Shown here piece after piece: positions 34,901 to 43,587 of a stretch of 44,696 nt of DNA (position 1 is the first letter of the stretch; each line of letters begins with the position of its first letter). This DNA comes from Streptococcus pseudopneumoniae (lineage in GTDB: Bacteria > Bacillota > Bacilli > Lactobacillales > Streptococcaceae), in the NCBI RefSeq assembly GCF_001074825.1, contig NZ_JUPG01000107.1, positions 1 through 44,696 on the forward strand, read 5' to 3'. The notes under the pieces are model-generated. The model was given only the letters and a program-made list of their open reading frames with translations. It searched no databases and had not been told where the DNA came from. The position numbers and the translations under genes are program-made.

Positions 34901-37900
34901 TGTTGCCATTGTAAAATCGACCGAGCAAGCAGGAAAATTCACCCTTACTGCTCATTCTGATCTCTTGAAATCTGACCAAGTGACTGTCTTTACTGGTAAA
35001 AAAGAAGGACAAGAAAAGACTGTTCTGGGTACAGAAGTAGCAAAAGTTCGTACATTGCTAGGAAAAGATCCAAAAATGCCGAAGACGGTAGGTTTTGTAT
35101 ACAGCGATGGTAGTCGTGAAAAACATCCAGTAACTTGGTCTCAAGTCGATGTTAGTCAAGCAGGAGTTGTGACTGCTAAAGGTACAGCAAATGGACGTGA
35201 GGTAGAGGCGCGTGTCGAGGTTCTAGCAATTGCGAAAGAACTACCAACAGTTAAACGTGTTGCTCCTGGAGCTAACTGGAACACTGTAGATAAATATGTG
35301 TCAATACTTGTAACCGATGGAAGTGTACAAGAGTATGAAGTAGATAGCTGGGAGATTGCAGAAGCAGATAAAGCCAAACTTTCAGTCCCAGGATCACGTA
35401 TTCAAATGACTGGTCAGTTAGCTGGTGAAACTATTCATGCAACTCTTGCTGTAGAAGAAGGAAATGCTACAACACCTGTAGAACCAACTGTAACGGTTGG
35501 TGGCGAAGCTGTCACTGGTCTTACTAGTCAAAATCCAATGCAATACCGAACTCTTGCTTACGGTGCATCCTTGCCAGAAGTCGTAGCAAGTGCTGAAAAT
35601 GCTGATGTTACAGTCCTTCAAGCAAGCGCAGCAAACGGCATGCGTGCGAGCATCTTTGTTCAGCCTAAAGATGGTGGCCCACTTCAAACTTATGCAATCC
35701 AATTCCTAGAAGAAGCACCAAAAATTGACCATTTGAGCTTGCAAGTGGAGCAAGCTGACGGCCTTAAAGAAGATCAAACAGTGAAATTGTCTGTTCTTGC
35801 TCACTATCAAGATGGAACGCAAGCTGTATTACCAGCTGATAAAGTAACCTTCTCTACAAGCGGTGAAGGGGAAGTTGCAGTCCGAAAAGGAATGCTTGAG
35901 TTGCATAAACCAGGAGTAGTCGCTCTCAAAGCTGTATATGAGGGTGCTGAAGGCCAGGTTAATTTCACTATTCAAGCCAATACTGAGAAGAAGATTGCGC
36001 AATCTATCCGTCCTGTAAATGTAGTGACAGATTTACACCAAGAACCTACTCTTCCGTCAACAGTAACGGTTGAGTATGACAAAGGTTTCCCTAAAGCTCA
36101 CAAAGTAACTTGGCAAGCTATTCCGAAAGAAAAACTAGATCACTATCAAAGCTTTGAAGTGTTAGGTAAAGTTGAAGGCCTTGACTTGGAAGCGCGTGCT
36201 AAAGTATCTGTAGAAGGCATCGTTTCAGTTGAAGAAGTCAGTGTGACAACTCCAATCGCAGAAGCACCACAATTACCAGAAAGCGTTCGTACATATGATT
36301 CAAATGGTCACGTTTCATCAGCTAAGGTTGCATGGGATACGATTCGTCCAGATCAATATGCCAAGGAAGGTGTCTTTACAGTTAATGGTCGCCTAGAAGG
36401 TACGCAATTAACAACTAAACTCCATGTTCGCGTATCTGCTCAAACTGAGCAAGGTGCAAATATTTCTGACCAATGGACAGGTTCAGAATTGCCACTTGCC
36501 TTTGCTTCAGACTCAAATCCAACCGACCCTGTTTCAAATGTCAACGATAAATTGATTTCCTTTAATGATCGACCAGCCAATCGTTGGACAAACTGGAATC
36601 GCAGTAATCCAGAAGCTTCAGTCGGTGTTCTGTTTGGAGATTCAGGTATCTTGAGCAAACGATCAGTTGATAACTTAAGTGTTGGATTCCATGAAGACCA
36701 CGGAGTGGGTGCTCCTAAGTCTTATGTGATTGAGTATTATGTTGGTAAAACCGTTCCAACAGCTCCTAAAAATCCTAGCTTTGTAAGCGGTGAAAATCAT
36801 GTCTTTAATGATCCTGCTAACTGGAAACCAGTGACTAATCTAAAAGCCCCTGCTCAACTTAAGGCTGGAGACATGAACCACTTTAGCTTTGATAAAGTTG
36901 AAACCTATGCTGTTCGTATTCGCATGGTTAAAGCAGATAACAAGCGTGGAACGTCTATCACAGAAGTACAAATCTTTGCAAAACAAGTCGCAGCAGCTAA
37001 ACAAGGACAAACAAGAATCCAAGTTGACGGTAAAGACTTAGCAAACTTTAACCCTGATTTGACTGACTACTACCTTGAGTCTGTAGATGGAAAAGTTCCT
37101 GCAGTAACAGCAAGTGTTAGCAATAATGGTCTTGCTACAGTCGTTCCAAGTGTTCGTGAAGGTGAGCCAGTTCGTGTCATCGCGAAAGCTGAAAATGGTG
37201 ACATCCTAGGAGAATACCGTATACACTTTACAAGCAATAAAGACTTGCTCTCTCGTAAACCAGTTGCTGCGGTTAAACAAGCTCGCTTGCTACAAGTAGG
37301 TCAAGCATTCGAATTGCCGACTAAGGTTCCAGTTTACTTCACAGGTAAAGACGGCTACGAAATAAAAGATCTAGCAGTTGAATGGGAAGAAGTTCCTGCA
37401 GAAAATCTAACAAAAGCAGGTCAATTTATCGTTCGAGGCCGTGTCCTTGGTAGCGATCTTACTACTGAATTCTCTGTACGAGTGACAGATAAACTTGGGG
37501 AGGTTCTCTCAGAGAACCCTGATTATGATGAAAATGGGAATCAGGCCTTTGCTTCAGCAACCAACGATATTGACGATAGTTCTCATGACCGTGTAGATTA
37601 TATCAATGATGGGGATCATTCAGAAAATCGTCGTTGGACAAACTGGTCTGCAAGACCGTCCACTAATCCAGAAGTATCAGCAGGGGTCATTTTCCGTGAA
37701 AAGGGTAAGATTGTAGAACGGACTGTTGCACAAGCCAAACTCCAGTTCTTTGCAGATAGTGGTACAGATGCACCAGCTAAACTCGTTTTGGAACGCTATA
37801 TTGGTCCAGACTTTGAAGTGCCAACTTATTATTCAAATTACCAAGCTTACGAAACAGATCATCCATTTAATAATCCAGAAAATTGGATTGCTGTTCCGTA

Positions 37901-39119
37901 TCACGCGAATAAAGATATCGAAGCGGGTGATGAAATTAATGTGACATTTAAAGAGGTGAAAGCCAAAGCTATGAGATGGCGCATGGAGCGTAAGGCAGAC
38001 AAGAGCGGTGTTGCGATGATTGAAATGTCCTTCCTTGCACCGAGTGAATTGCCTCAAGAAAGCACTCAAGCGAAGATTCTTGTAGATGGAAAAGAACTTC
38101 CAGATTTTACTGAAAATCGTCAAAACTATCAAATCACCTATAAAGGTCAACGTCCAAAAGTCTCTGTTGCAACTACAAATCAGGTTGCTTCAACAGTTGT
38201 AGATGGTGGAGATGATAGCCTTCCAGTACTTGTTCGCCTAGTTTCAGAGAGTGGAAAACAAGCCAAGGAATACCGTATCCAGTTGACTAAAGAAAAACCA
38301 GTTTCTGCGAAGACAGTTGCTGCGGTGCAAGAGGACTTACCAAAATTAGAAGTTGTTGAACAAGATTTGGCCTACAAGACAGTTGAGAAAAAAGATTCAA
38401 GGCTTTATCTTGGTGAAACTCGTGTAGAACAAGAAGGAAAAGTCGGTAAGGAACGTACCTTTACAAGCATTAATTCTGATGGAAGTAAGGAAGAAAAACT
38501 CCATGAAGTGCTAGAGTCTCCAACAAATCGCATTGTCGTTGTCGGAACTAAACCAGGAACCGCTCTTACAGAGGACGAATCCAATGCTCTAGTTTTCAAC
38601 AGACCAGAACTTATTGTTGAGGAAGAAACAATTGACTTCCAGATCCAGGAGCGTAAGTCTGACAAGTTATATCTAGGTGAAACTCGCATCCTTCAAGAAG
38701 GAAGACAAGGTCTCCGTGTTCACTTGATTGAAGTAGAAAATGGCAAGCGGACTGAGAAAGAAAGCTATGATAAAGTTATAGCTCAGGACCGTATTGTAGA
38801 GGTTGGTACAGCTATAAAGGATACAAAATCAGCTTCTCAAGAAAAGCTTAAACCAGCTCCTCAGGAAGCTAGCAAGTCTGTTCTACAAGATCAAGATGTT
38901 CAAAAACCAGAAGCTAAAGAAACTATGAAACAACAAGTAGCAACTGAGAAAACGGATGTAAAACAAGTGAGCTCACGTTCAGTTGAAGCCCAGCAAGATG
39001 AAAAGAATCACTTGCCAAACACTGGAACAGAGGCAGAACAAGCAGCAGTAGCAGCAGGTTTAGCTCTTCTTGGTTTAAGTGCAGGCTTAGTAGCCACTAA
39101 AGGTAAAAAAGAAGACTAG
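31956..39119 (+). CDS. bgaA: BgaA, wall-anchored beta-galactosidase and adhesin
   Basis: Surface GH2 enzyme that trims beta-1,4-linked galactose from host glycans and binds glycans. I choose the ATG at 31956 (2387 residues) because AAGGAGA lies five bases before it and the product starts MQKGNWNKKSVYSIRKFSVG, a YSIRK-type signal. A charged linker reaches about 170. GH2 sugar-binding, Ig-like and barrel domains follow, with acid/base E597 (GNEIGEAN) and nucleophile E678 (YGSETSS). DUF4982 begins near 795 and a GH2_C5-like domain near 900. Ig-like Big_4 modules, two CBM71-type modules (about 1503-1672 and 1851-2030) and two G5-like domains (about 2128-2201 and 2221-2286) come next. LPNTG is at 2353-2357. 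The linker after the signal looks the most divergent part. No frameshift seen. Confidence 0.95.
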   Translation: MQKGNWNKKSVYSIRKFSVGACSVLIGSCMMLLGSSLSLASSAYANENTNELISISKQDDDSENQGERRHTSEVIASEKASEQMDNVSLKDNADIVGVSDQAHEDHSPATVADNKEFSLEEGKTEVKSMIEETKVSEERNKSEEKHKSEETNKAESQDPAVSKDKKEFKSATNEVVDKLIEDRNLSFNQNWHFKLNANAKEAVKPDADISSWKKMDLPHDWSIHFDFDHDSPSQNEGGQLNGGDGWYRKTFKLDEKDLNKDVRVTFDGVYMDSQVFVNGQLVGHYPNGYNQFSYDITNYLYKDGRENVISVHAVNKQPSSRWYSGSGIYRDVNLQVTDKVHVEKNGTTILTPKLEDQQNGKVETHVSSKIVNTDDKDHELVAEYQIFERGGKAVTELVRTESKILKARETIHLDSTLEVEKPKLWTVSSDKPALYEMVTRVYKDGQLVDAKKDLFGYRYYNWTPDKGFSLNGEHIKFHGVSLHHDHGALGAEENYKAEYRRLKQMKDMGVNSIRTTHNPASPQTLQIAAELGLLVQEEAFDTWYGGKKPYDYGRFFEKDATHPEAKKGEKWSDYDLRTMVERDKNNPAVFMWSIGNEIGEANGDTHSLATVKRLVKVIKDVDKTRYVTMGADKFRFGNGSGGHEKIADELDAVGFNYSEDNYKVLRAKHPKWLIYGSETSSATRTRGSYYRPERELVHSNQDYRNYEQSDYGNDRVGWGKTATASWTFDRDNAGYAGQFIWTGTDYIGEPTPWHNQNHTPVKSSYFGIVDTAGIPKNDFYLYQSQWVSAQKKPMVHLLPHWNWEDPTLKDNVADADGKIPVRAYSNAASVELLLNGESLGQKTFTKKQTSDGRTYQEGANANELYLEWKVAYKPGTLEAIARDESGKEIARDKITTAGKPAAVRLIKEEQAIAADGKDLTYIYYEIVDSKGHLVPTANNMVRFQLHGQGQLVGVDNGEQASRERFKEQADGSWIRKAFNGKGVAIVKSTEQAGKFTLTAHSDLLKSDQVTVFTGKKEGQEKTVLGTEVAKVRTLLGKDPKMPKTVGFVYSDGSREKHPVTWSQVDVSQAGVVTAKGTANGREVEARVEVLAIAKELPTVKRVAPGANWNTVDKYVSILVTDGSVQEYEVDSWEIAEADKAKLSVPGSRIQMTGQLAGETIHATLAVEEGNATTPVEPTVTVGGEAVTGLTSQNPMQYRTLAYGASLPEVVASAENADVTVLQASAANGMRASIFVQPKDGGPLQTYAIQFLEEAPKIDHLSLQVEQADGLKEDQTVKLSVLAHYQDGTQAVLPADKVTFSTSGEGEVAVRKGMLELHKPGVVALKAVYEGAEGQVNFTIQANTEKKIAQSIRPVNVVTDLHQEPTLPSTVTVEYDKGFPKAHKVTWQAIPKEKLDHYQSFEVLGKVEGLDLEARAKVSVEGIVSVEEVSVTTPIAEAPQLPESVRTYDSNGHVSSAKVAWDTIRPDQYAKEGVFTVNGRLEGTQLTTKLHVRVSAQTEQGANISDQWTGSELPLAFASDSNPTDPVSNVNDKLISFNDRPANRWTNWNRSNPEASVGVLFGDSGILSKRSVDNLSVGFHEDHGVGAPKSYVIEYYVGKTVPTAPKNPSFVSGENHVFNDPANWKPVTNLKAPAQLKAGDMNHFSFDKVETYAVRIRMVKADNKRGTSITEVQIFAKQVAAAKQGQTRIQVDGKDLANFNPDLTDYYLESVDGKVPAVTASVSNNGLATVVPSVREGEPVRVIAKAENGDILGEYRIHFTSNKDLLSRKPVAAVKQARLLQVGQAFELPTKVPVYFTGKDGYEIKDLAVEWEEVPAENLTKAGQFIVRGRVLGSDLTTEFSVRVTDKLGEVLSENPDYDENGNQAFASATNDIDDSSHDRVDYINDGDHSENRRWTNWSARPSTNPEVSAGVIFREKGKIVERTVAQAKLQFFADSGTDAPAKLVLERYIGPDFEVPTYYSNYQAYETDHPFNNPENWIAVPYHANKDIEAGDEINVTFKEVKAKAMRWRMERKADKSGVAMIEMSFLAPSELPQESTQAKILVDGKELPDFTENRQNYQITYKGQRPKVSVATTNQVASTVVDGGDDSLPVLVRLVSESGKQAKEYRIQLTKEKPVSAKTVAAVQEDLPKLEVVEQDLAYKTVEKKDSRLYLGETRVEQEGKVGKERTFTSINSDGSKEEKLHEVLESPTNRIVVVGTKPGTALTEDESNALVFNRPELIVEEETIDFQIQERKSDKLYLGETRILQEGRQGLRVHLIEVENGKRTEKESYDKVIAQDRIVEVGTAIKDTKSASQEKLKPAPQEASKSVLQDQDVQKPEAKETMKQQVATEKTDVKQVSSRSVEAQQDEKNHLPNTGTEAEQAAVAAGLALLGLSAGLVATKGKKED

Positions 39120-39181
39120 AAATTTTGATACCTTCTTTATCGTTAAAGATTAGAGAGAAGTTCTTGTCTTAGATAGAAGAT

Positions 39182-39218
39182 AAATCCCTTGGAATATAAG
39201 TTTCTAAGGGATTTTCTT
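39182..39218 (+). terminator. terminator of bgaA
   Basis: AAATCCCTT (39182-39190) pairs with AAGGGATTT (39206-39214), followed by CTTTG. It lies 63 bp after the stop. Confidence 0.75.
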
Positions 39219-39267
39219 TGTATAAAATTGTATAGTGTTATTGTCTATCCTATTTTTTAGAGAAAGC

Positions 39268-39295
39268 AAAAATCCCTAGAAAATGTTTAGGGATT
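39268..39295 (-). terminator. terminator of the DUF3397 gene
   Basis: On the minus strand AATCCCTA pairs with TAGGGATT, followed by TTTTTGC. It faces the bgaA terminator, so the two genes converge with separate ends. Confidence 0.8.
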
Positions 39296-39298
39296 CGA

Positions 39299-39658
39299 TT
39301 ATTTCATTAAGAACAATTCAACAATCATCTCGATATACATGATAAGGATCACTAAGAATCCTGCACGCCAGAAGAATTTGATGAATTTAGGATAGTAAAA
39401 GCTACGTTTTTTCAAAAGGAAGAAAAAGACGAGAATAATGGCTAGGAGGGAGAGGGCTAGGCCGAGTCTAGGGAGGAAATTATGGGTAAAGGTTTTAGCT
39501 GTAATCAAGTAATACTCAAATATTAAAACTGGAAAAGCCAAATCCGCAAAGTTTCGTCCTATTTTTTTTAATCTAAAAAGTTTGGTTATGATAATGCAGA
39601 CGACTAAGGTCAGTATCAATAATAAAATAGATGCTAATTTCATTAAAATCATATCCAT
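39299..39658 (-). CDS. DUF3397 family membrane protein
   Basis: A 119-residue integral membrane protein with about four helices (about 5-24, 38-56, 64-83 and 95-115). It matches the DUF3397 type seen in lactobacilli and streptococci; function unknown. The outer ATG is at 39658. The second, at 39652, is a better candidate because an extended -10 (TGATACAAT) directly abuts the first ATG, which would place the transcript start at about 39652. There is no Shine-Dalgarno for either. The gene is divergent from the radical SAM operon, with about 100 bp between them, and has a terminator just past its stop. Confidence 0.75.
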   Translation of the reverse strand: MDMILMKLASILLLILTLVVCIIITKLFRLKKIGRNFADLAFPVLIFEYYLITAKTFTHNFLPRLGLALSLLAIILVFFFLLKKRSFYYPKFIKFFWRAGFLVILIMYIEMIVELFLMK

Positions 39659-39667
39659 ATTGTATCA
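39659..39667 (-). promoter_or_regulatory. extended -10 of the DUF3397 gene
   Basis: Minus-strand TGATACAAT ends immediately before the ATG at 39658 and six bases before the ATG at 39652. No convincing -35 is visible. Confidence 0.45.
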
Positions 39668-39722
39668 TAAAAAATGCCTAAAGGAAACGAGAAACAGAGG
39701 AATTTATAGGAAAGTCAGGCTT

Positions 39723-39751
39723 TTGAGATTGTGGGTGTTTTTTGTTATAAT
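39723..39751 (+). promoter_or_regulatory. promoter of the radical SAM operon, overlapping a start codon
   Basis: TTGAGA (39723-39728), a 17-bp spacer and TATAAT (39746-39751) with TGT in front. The last bases of the -10 overlap an in-frame ATG at 39750, so that ATG cannot be in the mRNA. The next ATG at 39759 is at the predicted start point. Confidence 0.75.
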
Positions 39752-39758
39752 GAAAGTT

Positions 39759-40706
39759 ATGAAATCTTATAATACCTTGAATGATTATTACCGAAAACTC
39801 TTTGGAGAAAAGACTTTTAAAGTTCCTATCGATGCGGGATTTGACTGTCCCAATCGTGATGGAACTGTGGCTCATGGAGGCTGTACTTTTTGTACGGTTT
39901 CAGGTTCTGGAGATGCTATCGTAGCACCAGATGCCCCTATCCGTGAGCAATTTTATAAGGAAATTGACTTTATGCACCGTAAGTGGCCAGATGTTCAGAA
40001 GTATCTGGTTTATTTTCAAAATTTTACTAATACCCATGAAAAGGTGGAAGTCATCCGAGAACGTTATGAGCAGGCTATCAACGAGCCAGGTGTAGTAGGA
40101 ATCAATATCGGAACGCGGCCAGACTGTTTACCAGACGAAACCATTGAATATTTGGCTGAATTGTCGGAGCGCATGCATGTGACGGTTGAATTGGGCTTGC
40201 AGACTACTTTTGAAACAACTTCTGATTTGATTAACCGTGCCCACTCTTATGAATTGTACGTGGAAACGGTCAAGCGTTTGAGAAAGTATCCCAAAATTGA
40301 GATTGTCTCCCATCTGATCAATGGACTTCCTGGTGAAACCCATGAGATGATGGTTGAAAATGTCCGCCGCTGTGTCACGGATAACGATATTCAAGGAATT
40401 AAACTGCACTTGCTTCACCTGATGACCAATACACGTATGCAACGAGATTACCACGAGGGACGTTTGCAATTGATGAGTCAGGACGAATATGTCAAGGTTA
40501 TCTGTGATCAACTGGAAATCATTCCCAAACATATTGTCATCCATCGAATCACAGGAGATGCACCTAGGGATATGCTGATTGGGCCTATGTGGAGCCTCAA
40601 TAAATGGGAAGTTCTCAACAGCATTGAGATGGAGATGCGACGTCGTGGAAGCGTTCAAGGATGTAAGGCTGTAAAACAGGAGTTTAATAATGAAAAGACC
40701 ACTTGA
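39759..40706 (+). CDS. radical SAM protein, TIGR01212/YtqA family
   Basis: Iron-sulfur radical SAM enzyme of 315 residues from the ATG at 39759. The cluster cysteines C30, C42 and C45 lie in DCPNRDG and GGCTFC, the spaced pattern of the YtqA group. SAM-binding elements include GINIGTRPD and VELGLQTT, and HLINGLPGE marks the barrel. YtqA has recently been connected, as MnmL, with tRNA wobble uridine modification, which fits the methyltransferase gene overlapping its end; I recall this and have not verified it. Upstream in-frame ATGs (39582, 39750) are rejected because they lie in the divergent gene or in the -10. No ribosome site is present, consistent with leaderless initiation. Confidence 0.88.
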   Translation: MKSYNTLNDYYRKLFGEKTFKVPIDAGFDCPNRDGTVAHGGCTFCTVSGSGDAIVAPDAPIREQFYKEIDFMHRKWPDVQKYLVYFQNFTNTHEKVEVIRERYEQAINEPGVVGINIGTRPDCLPDETIEYLAELSERMHVTVELGLQTTFETTSDLINRAHSYELYVETVKRLRKYPKIEIVSHLINGLPGETHEMMVENVRRCVTDNDIQGIKLHLLHLMTNTRMQRDYHEGRLQLMSQDEYVKVICDQLEIIPKHIVIHRITGDAPRDMLIGPMWSLNKWEVLNSIEMEMRRRGSVQGCKAVKQEFNNEKTT

Positions 40707-41247
40707 GATGGCACATGATTTTTTAGCTGAGGTTGTAACTCAGGACGATACCGTAGTGGATGCGACCATGGGAAATGGGCATGATACTCTTTTTCTAGCC
40801 AAGATAGCCAAGCAAGTCTATGCCTTTGATATTCAGGAGCAAGCCTTGGAAAAGACGCAAGAGCGTTTGCACCAGGCTGGAATGACAGATGTCCAGTTGA
40901 TTTTGCAAGGTCATGAAACACTGGACCAGTTTGTGACAGAAGCCAAGGCAGGGATCTTTAATCTGGGCTATCTGCCATCAGCTGATAAGTCTGTTATCAC
41001 CCAACCTCAGACGACTATTGAAGCATTAGAAAAGCTGTGTCATTTGCTTGTCAAAGGTGGACGAATTGCTATCATGATCTACTATGGTCATGAAGGAGGA
41101 GACCTAGAGAGGGATGCTGTCTTGGATTTTGTTAGCCAGTTGAACCAACAAGAGTACACAGCTGCCATTTACCGAACTTTAAACCAAGTCAACAACCCAC
41201 CATTTTTAGTAATGATTGAAAAATTAGAGAGATATAGACATGGATAA
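40690..41247 (+). CDS. SAM-dependent methyltransferase, YtqB/MnmM family
   Basis: Class I methyltransferase of 185 residues. Motif I is DATMGNGHDT (24-33) and the acidic loop is AFDIQE (45-50). FNLGYLPSADK holds the family's catalytic-site motif. YtqB of B. subtilis was identified as the tRNA mnm5s2U34 methyltransferase MnmM, so the protein probably completes wobble uridine modification in tRNAs for Lys, Glu and Gln. It overlaps the YtqA-like gene by 17 bp, with the ribosome site (AACAGGAG) inside that gene. Its end overlaps the next small gene by 8 bp. The tight overlap with a radical SAM partner supports a shared pathway. Confidence 0.88.
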   Translation: MKRPLEMAHDFLAEVVTQDDTVVDATMGNGHDTLFLAKIAKQVYAFDIQEQALEKTQERLHQAGMTDVQLILQGHETLDQFVTEAKAGIFNLGYLPSADKSVITQPQTTIEALEKLCHLLVKGGRIAIMIYYGHEGGDLERDAVLDFVSQLNQQEYTAAIYRTLNQVNNPPFLVMIEKLERYRHG

Positions 41248-41494
41248 ACAATACCTACGTGAAAAGCTGGATGCCATGCGCCAGAATTTTGTTGAATCAA
41301 CCCACCACGAACGAGCGGTGGGTGTGTTAGACCAAGCACACATGAGCAAAAAAATGCTTAAAATCAAGAAAAAATTAGTTGCTCTTGAAATGGAACGGTG
41401 CCAGAGAAAAATTGAGCACAAAGACTGTTCCAAGATTGACCAAAAAATCAAAGAGCAGAAGGAGATATTTGAATCCTGTTGTAAAAAAGATTAA
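41240..41494 (+). CDS. small conserved-looking helical protein, 84 aa
   Basis: I do not recognise a named family. It is soluble, strongly charged and helical, with two cysteines in the middle (ERCQRK, KDCSK) and a CC pair near the end (SCCKKD). It is encoded in the middle of an operon: 8 bp overlap with the methyltransferase and 11 bp to the antiporter start. AGAGAGATATAG precedes the ATG. The compact position argues that it is a real gene. A role in metal or redox binding is only a guess from the cysteines. Confidence 0.7.
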   Translation: MDKQYLREKLDAMRQNFVESTHHERAVGVLDQAHMSKKMLKIKKKLVALEMERCQRKIEHKDCSKIDQKIKEQKEIFESCCKKD

Positions 41495-41505
41495 GGAGGA
41501 CGTGC

Positions 41506-43560
41506 GTGGAATTACTGATTTACCTCATCCTATTTTTACTGGTTTTGATTGTCTCAAGTACAACAAATAAGCTCCTGCCCTTTTTGCCTCTACCTTTGGT
41601 GCAGATTCTTTTGGGAATCGTGATTGGTCTCTTTTTACCCAATACCGACTTTCACCTCAATACAGAGTTGTTTTTGGCCCTGGTTATTGGGCCCTTGCTT
41701 TTCCGAGAGTCGGAAGAAGCGGATATTACGGCTATTTTAAAACACTGGCGAATCATTGTTTATCTCATATTTCCAGTGATTTTTATCTCGACCTTAAGTT
41801 TGGGTAGCTTGGCCCATCTTCTTTGGCTCAGTCTTCCCTTGGCAGCTTGCTTGGCTGTTGGGGCAGCTCTTGGCCCAACGGACTTGGTGGCCTTTGCCTC
41901 TCTTTCAGAGCGCTTTAGCTTTCCTAAGCGCGTGTCCAATATCCTTAAGGGTGAAGGACTCTTGAATGATGCTTCTGGTTTGGTTGCCTTTCAGGTAGCT
42001 TTGACAGCTTGGACAACAGGAGCCTTTTCCCTTGGGCAAGCTAGTAGTTCGCTCATCTTTTCAATTCTAGGCGGTTTTTTGATTGGCTTTTTAACAGCCA
42101 TGATCAACCGTTTCCTCCATAGCTTCTTGCTAAGTGTGCGAGCAACGGATATTGCTAGTGAGCTCCTTCTGGAATTGAGTTTGCCCTTGGTAACCTTCTT
42201 CCTAGCAGAAGAAGTCCACGTTTCAGGGATTATTGCCGTTGTAGTTGCTGGGATTTTAAAGGCAAGCCGCTTTAAGAAAATTACGCTCCTCGAAGCCCAA
42301 GTGGATACGGTGACCGAGACGGTCTGGCATACAGTGAACTTTATGCTCAACGGTTCTGTCTTTGTGATTTTAGGGATGGAGCTGGAAATGATAGCAGAGC
42401 CTATCTTGACCAATCCAATCTATAATCCCTTACTTTTATTGCTATCTCTTGTCGCCCTAACCTTTGTCCTCTTTGCCATTCGTTTTATCATGATTTATGG
42501 CTATTATGCCTATAGGACTAGACGTCTCAAGAAAAAGCTAAATAAGTATATGAAGGACATGCTTCTTTTGACCTTCTCAGGTGTCAAGGGAACGGTGTCG
42601 ATTGCTACGATTCTTCTGATACCAAGTAATCTAGAGCAGGAGTATCCTCTCTTGCTTTTCCTCGTCGCAGGTGTGACACTTGTAAGCTTTTTAACAGGTC
42701 TCTTGGTCTTGCCCCATCTTTCGGATGAACAGGAAGAAAGCAAGGATTATCTCATGCATATCGCCATTTTGAATGAGGTTACTTCGGAGTTAGAAAAAGA
42801 ACTTGAAACTCATAAGAATAAGCTCCCTCTCTATGCAGCTATTGACAATTATCATGGACGAATAGAGAACCTTATCTTGAGCCAAGAAAATAAGGGGGCT
42901 CAAGAAGACTGGGAGACCTTGAAACTTCTCATCCTCAGTATTGAAAGTGATGGTTTGGAACAGGCCTACGAAGAAGGCAAGATGAGTGAGCGTGCCTATC
43001 GAGTCTACCAACGTTATCTGAAAAACATGGAACAAAGTATCAATCGCAAGTTTGCTTCACGATTGACCTATTATTTCCTTGTTTCTTTGCGGATTTTACG
43101 TTTTCTCCTTCATGAAGTCTTTACCTTAGGCAAGACCTTCCGTAGTTGGAAAAATGAAGAATCACAGAAACTCAGAGCCCTTGACTATGACCAAATTGCA
43201 GAACTCTATCTAGAAAATACAGAGATGATTATCGAAAGTCTGGAGAATCTTAAAGGGGTTTATAAGAGTTCTTTAATCAGCTTCATGCAGGATTCTCGTC
43301 TCCGTGAAACAGCTATTATCACCAGTGGTGCCTTTGTCGAACGGGTTATCAATCGTGTCAAGCCTAACAATATAGATGAAATGCTGAGAGGCTATTATCT
43401 GGAGCGTAAGTTGATTTTTGAATATGAAGAAAAACGATTGATTACGACCAAGTATGCCAAGAAGTTACGACAAAATGTGAATAACTTAGAGAACTATTCT
43501 CTGAAGGAAGCTGCCAATACCCTGCCTTATGATATGGTGGAATTGGTAAGAAGAAATTAA
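41506..43560 (+). CDS. CPA1-family Na+/H+ antiporter (NhaP/YjcE type)
   Basis: Membrane transporter of 684 residues exchanging Na+ (or K+) for protons, for pH and salt balance. About twelve helices fill residues 1-405. The ion-binding motif LNDASGLVAF has D155, preceded by GPTDLVAFASLSERF. The C-terminal 275 residues are cytoplasmic, helical and charged, and probably regulate the exchanger; this length is common in Gram-positive CPA1 proteins. The start is GTG at 41506, supported by AAGGAGG six bases upstream that overlaps the stop of the previous gene. The YihY gene follows 27 bp downstream. Confidence 0.9.
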   Translation: MELLIYLILFLLVLIVSSTTNKLLPFLPLPLVQILLGIVIGLFLPNTDFHLNTELFLALVIGPLLFRESEEADITAILKHWRIIVYLIFPVIFISTLSLGSLAHLLWLSLPLAACLAVGAALGPTDLVAFASLSERFSFPKRVSNILKGEGLLNDASGLVAFQVALTAWTTGAFSLGQASSSLIFSILGGFLIGFLTAMINRFLHSFLLSVRATDIASELLLELSLPLVTFFLAEEVHVSGIIAVVVAGILKASRFKKITLLEAQVDTVTETVWHTVNFMLNGSVFVILGMELEMIAEPILTNPIYNPLLLLLSLVALTFVLFAIRFIMIYGYYAYRTRRLKKKLNKYMKDMLLLTFSGVKGTVSIATILLIPSNLEQEYPLLLFLVAGVTLVSFLTGLLVLPHLSDEQEESKDYLMHIAILNEVTSELEKELETHKNKLPLYAAIDNYHGRIENLILSQENKGAQEDWETLKLLILSIESDGLEQAYEEGKMSERAYRVYQRYLKNMEQSINRKFASRLTYYFLVSLRILRFLLHEVFTLGKTFRSWKNEESQKLRALDYDQIAELYLENTEMIIESLENLKGVYKSSLISFMQDSRLRETAIITSGAFVERVINRVKPNNIDEMLRGYYLERKLIFEYEEKRLITTKYAKKLRQNVNNLENYSLKEAANTLPYDMVELVRRN

Positions 43561-43587
43561 TCAAGTTTATAAGTGAAGGAGTGTGAT

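Noticed and set aside
39582..39758. Longer N-terminus for the radical SAM protein
   Set aside because: It would overlap the divergent gene and its promoter, it includes the -10 hexamer, and the family normally begins near the LNDYYRKLFG segment.
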